A stretch of 64,000 nt of DNA, taken from positions 531,001-595,000 of the forward strand of contig JADJGA010000012.1 of assembly GCA_016708265.1 (NCBI GenBank), written 5' to 3'. The DNA comes from Saprospiraceae bacterium (GTDB lineage Bacteria > Bacteroidota > Bacteroidia > Chitinophagales > Saprospiraceae). Below are positions 62,435 to 64,000 of the stretch, piece after piece. Position numbers and translations under genes: made by a program. Position 1 is the first letter of the stretch. Each line of letters begins with the position of its first letter. The notes below the pieces were generated by a model. That model worked only from the letters and a program-made list of their open reading frames with translations, was not told the DNA's origin and made no database searches.

Positions 62435-63001
62435 TTAGAAATTATAAACAAATGCTACACGGTAATCAAGAGGAAAAAACCACTGATTACTTTCAGGGTT
62501 TAAATTATACAATATTGTAATAGATGATGACCATCTCGAAGAAGAGGAATAATTGTATCCTCCACCCAGATAGGTAAAAAGATAAGAACTCTTTGGATCC
62601 GGATTAATTACATTGTTATTATCAATGTACATTTTATCGACTTCAATCTGTGCAAAGAAATTGCGGTAAATTCTGACAGTTGACAATGCTCCAAATCCAA
62701 AATCAAAATCAGACTTATTGTTGGAGGGGCCGGGATTCCAGGCATAAGTATAAAAACCATGAAGAATTAATCCTGCATTTATTGATTTTGTGATTTTATA
62801 ACCACCCATCAATGACATATTTATATCAAAATAATTCCCATATATTCCGATGTTTCCAACATTTATGCCAAACCACAGCCTGTCTTTTAGTCCAATTGCA
62901 TCTTGCTTCGCTTTTTTTTGAGAAAAACTATTTGTGCAAAAAGAAATTAACAAAATTGCTACGAACAAAGCTCTAAAAAAATCGTTATTATTTTTATTCA
63001 T
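62435..63001 (-). CDS. Putative outer-membrane beta-barrel protein
   Basis: This 188-residue protein has a signal peptide (FFRALFVAILLISFCTNSFSQ) and strand patterns typical of small barrels: KDRLWFGINVGNIGIYGNYFDINMSLMGGYKI, AGLILHGFYTYAW, DFDFGFGALSTVRIYRNFFAQIEVD, and YLFTYLGGGYNYSS, ending in DYRVAFVYNF. The C-terminal Phe and the aromatic girdle support an outer-membrane location. No family is recognised. Confidence 0.6.
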   Translation of the reverse strand: MNKNNNDFFRALFVAILLISFCTNSFSQKKAKQDAIGLKDRLWFGINVGNIGIYGNYFDINMSLMGGYKITKSINAGLILHGFYTYAWNPGPSNNKSDFDFGFGALSTVRIYRNFFAQIEVDKMYIDNNNVINPDPKSSYLFTYLGGGYNYSSSSRWSSSITILYNLNPESNQWFFPLDYRVAFVYNF

Positions 63002-63107
63002 ATATTAACATTTATTAAGTCAGATATTTGATAACTGAAAATCCATAAATTTTATTATATTGTTATATTTTAAATATTAAAATGTCCTTTTAAAAAAGAA
63101 TTATTCA

Positions 63108-63115
63108 TACTTTTG
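63108..63115 (+). promoter_or_regulatory. Candidate -7 element TACTTTTG for the right-edge protease gene
   Basis: TACTTTTG matches TAnnTTTG exactly, 31 bases before the ATG at 63147. No strong -33 match is seen upstream. The placement supports transcription of the second protease gene from here. Confidence 0.45.
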
Positions 63116-63146
63116 CCGGGATAAAATTCATGATCAAATATTCCAT

Positions 63147-64000
63147 ATGAAAAGCATAATTTTCGCGATTATTCTTAGTACGTTTTCAATTTATTTATAT
63201 TCACAGAACAATTTTCAGTTATTCAGGAGCATAGATAATTACAGCATTTATTCTAGAGATATTTCGCCTGTAAAAGATGCAGTGTATGCAGATCTTGATC
63301 CTGTTCAGTTAAGAGGGTTGTCTGAAGAATCACCTGACAATTGGAAAATGACTTTACCTCTATCCGGTATAAGGGTTAGTTCTGAATTGTCAATGACAAA
63401 ATTTAATTTCATCCGGGATGATTTTTATGTTACAGGAACCAGTGCAGGCATAACAAATTACAAAAATGGAAATTATTATATTGCAACGGGTATTAATCAG
63501 GAATGTCTCGGAACGTTTTCAGTTTATGAAGATAATCTGATGGGAATCCTGGGATTTGAAAATGGAGATAACTTCAATATTGGTGAAATTCAAAACATAC
63601 CTGGAAAATATGTAATTTACAGGGATAAAGATCTGAGAAAAGATATTAGTTTTTATTGCGATACAGAAGAACACGAGTATTCAGAAAAAGAATTAAGAGA
63701 TATTGGCAATTATCCCAGAAACGATCAGCAGAAATGTATTGATATATATATTGAAGCTGATTTTGCATTATATGTTCAAAACGGACAAAGCATCAGGAAA
63801 ACTGTTGATTTTGTTTTGGGTTTGTTTGCAGAAACAGCATTATTGTTAAAAAATGAAGGCATAAACATTAAAGTCTCATCCATAAAGGTTTGGCAATCAC
63901 CTGATGGTTATGATACTTCGAGTTCTCATAAGGCTTTAGACCAGTTTGGTCAAAATAATACTGATAGTGATACAGATCTCAATCTTCTTGTTGCATTGGG
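63147..64000 (+). CDS. Partial reprolysin-like metalloprotease, paralogue of the gene at 38424
   Basis: This frame starts at ATG 63147 with a signal peptide (MKSIIFAIILSTFSIYLYSQ) and remains open to the window end, giving 284 complete codons. It matches the prodomain and first part of the catalytic domain of the protease at 38424: KMTLPLSGIRVSSELSMTKFNF corresponds to LKLSIPISKNEVTEMTLEKFQV, IDIYIEADFALYVQNG to CVKFYLEGDYALYQDKG, and KVSSIKVWQSPDGYD to EIKEIKIWTSPDNYP. The zinc site lies past the edge. I infer another secreted T9SS protease. Confidence 0.75.
   Translation, partial: MKSIIFAIILSTFSIYLYSQNNFQLFRSIDNYSIYSRDISPVKDAVYADLDPVQLRGLSEESPDNWKMTLPLSGIRVSSELSMTKFNFIRDDFYVTGTSAGITNYKNGNYYIATGINQECLGTFSVYEDNLMGILGFENGDNFNIGEIQNIPGKYVIYRDKDLRKDISFYCDTEEHEYSEKELRDIGNYPRNDQQKCIDIYIEADFALYVQNGQSIRKTVDFVLGLFAETALLLKNEGINIKVSSIKVWQSPDGYDTSSSHKALDQFGQNNTDSDTDLNLLVAL

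Noticed and set aside
1..64000. tRNA, rRNA, CRISPR arrays, transposases or prophage genes
   Set aside because: None was recognised on either strand; the short repeats at 7.9-8.3 kb have no constant spacer length and no cas genes.

Overview
The window looks like chromosomal DNA from an AT-rich member of the Bacteroidota. The evidence is several large secreted proteins with C-terminal type IX secretion (T9SS) sorting domains containing an IYPNP- or VYPNP-like motif, SprB/PKD/cadherin-type adhesion modules, a TPR sensor kinase paired with a LytTR regulator, promoter -7 elements of the form TAnnTTTG, and intergenic repeats typical of this phylum. No rRNA, tRNA, CRISPR array, phage or insertion sequence was recognised. 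Both window edges cut genes.

Layout. 1-3.2 kb: a cut membrane protein, an LRR/cadherin T9SS protein and a small lipoprotein. 3.3-6.2 kb: an overlapping kinase/LytTR regulator pair. 6.3-7.9 kb: an exported CpcT/CpeT-like protein and a threonine dehydratase-type PLP enzyme. 7.9-10.1 kb: two repeat-rich intergenic regions around a serine hydrolase. 10.1-18.0 kb: a GNAT gene, a GH125 mannosidase, a large glycosidase-like gene cut by an in-frame TAG, and a glycyl-radical enzyme with its activase. 18.4-22.5 kb: a beta-barrel protein, a GH20 hexosaminidase and a class D beta-lactamase-like lipoprotein. 22.8-29.3 kb: a BNR/sortilin-type propeller protein, MltG, an FtsE-like ATPase, a YjjG phosphatase and a DoxX protein. 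29.5-33.4 kb: a barrel protein followed by LD-carboxypeptidase, dipeptide epimerase and a BioF/KBL-like enzyme, which together look like peptidoglycan-peptide recycling. 33.4-38.1 kb: a DUF4412 protein, a frameshifted FG-GAP T9SS protein, a TonB-like protein and a lipoprotein paralogous to its C-terminal domain.

38.4-47.8 kb: a reprolysin-like T9SS metalloprotease, a MenE-like ligase, a lipoprotein, DnaA, a metallophosphoesterase and an unrecognised protein. 48.1-55.1 kb: a SUF iron-sulfur operon (sufBCDSE plus a DUF59 gene) followed by an M23 peptidase. 55.5-58.7 kb: a very large secreted thioredoxin-fold/SprB/PKD protein ending at a clear terminator. 58.8-63.0 kb: a cyclophilin-PKD lipoprotein, then DUF1573-yajC-ybbR-nadC and a barrel protein. 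The right edge cuts a second reprolysin-like protease paralogous to the one at 38.4 kb.

No complete new defence or mobile system is evident. The most unusual signals are the glycosidase-like gene interrupted by TAG, the HypD-like glycyl-radical enzyme with a CxxC at its active site, the solo TonB C-terminal-domain lipoprotein beside a TonB, the exported CpcT-like protein, the cyclophilin-PKD and thioredoxin-SprB fusions, and a nested inverted-repeat element in the 9.4-10.0 kb spacer.
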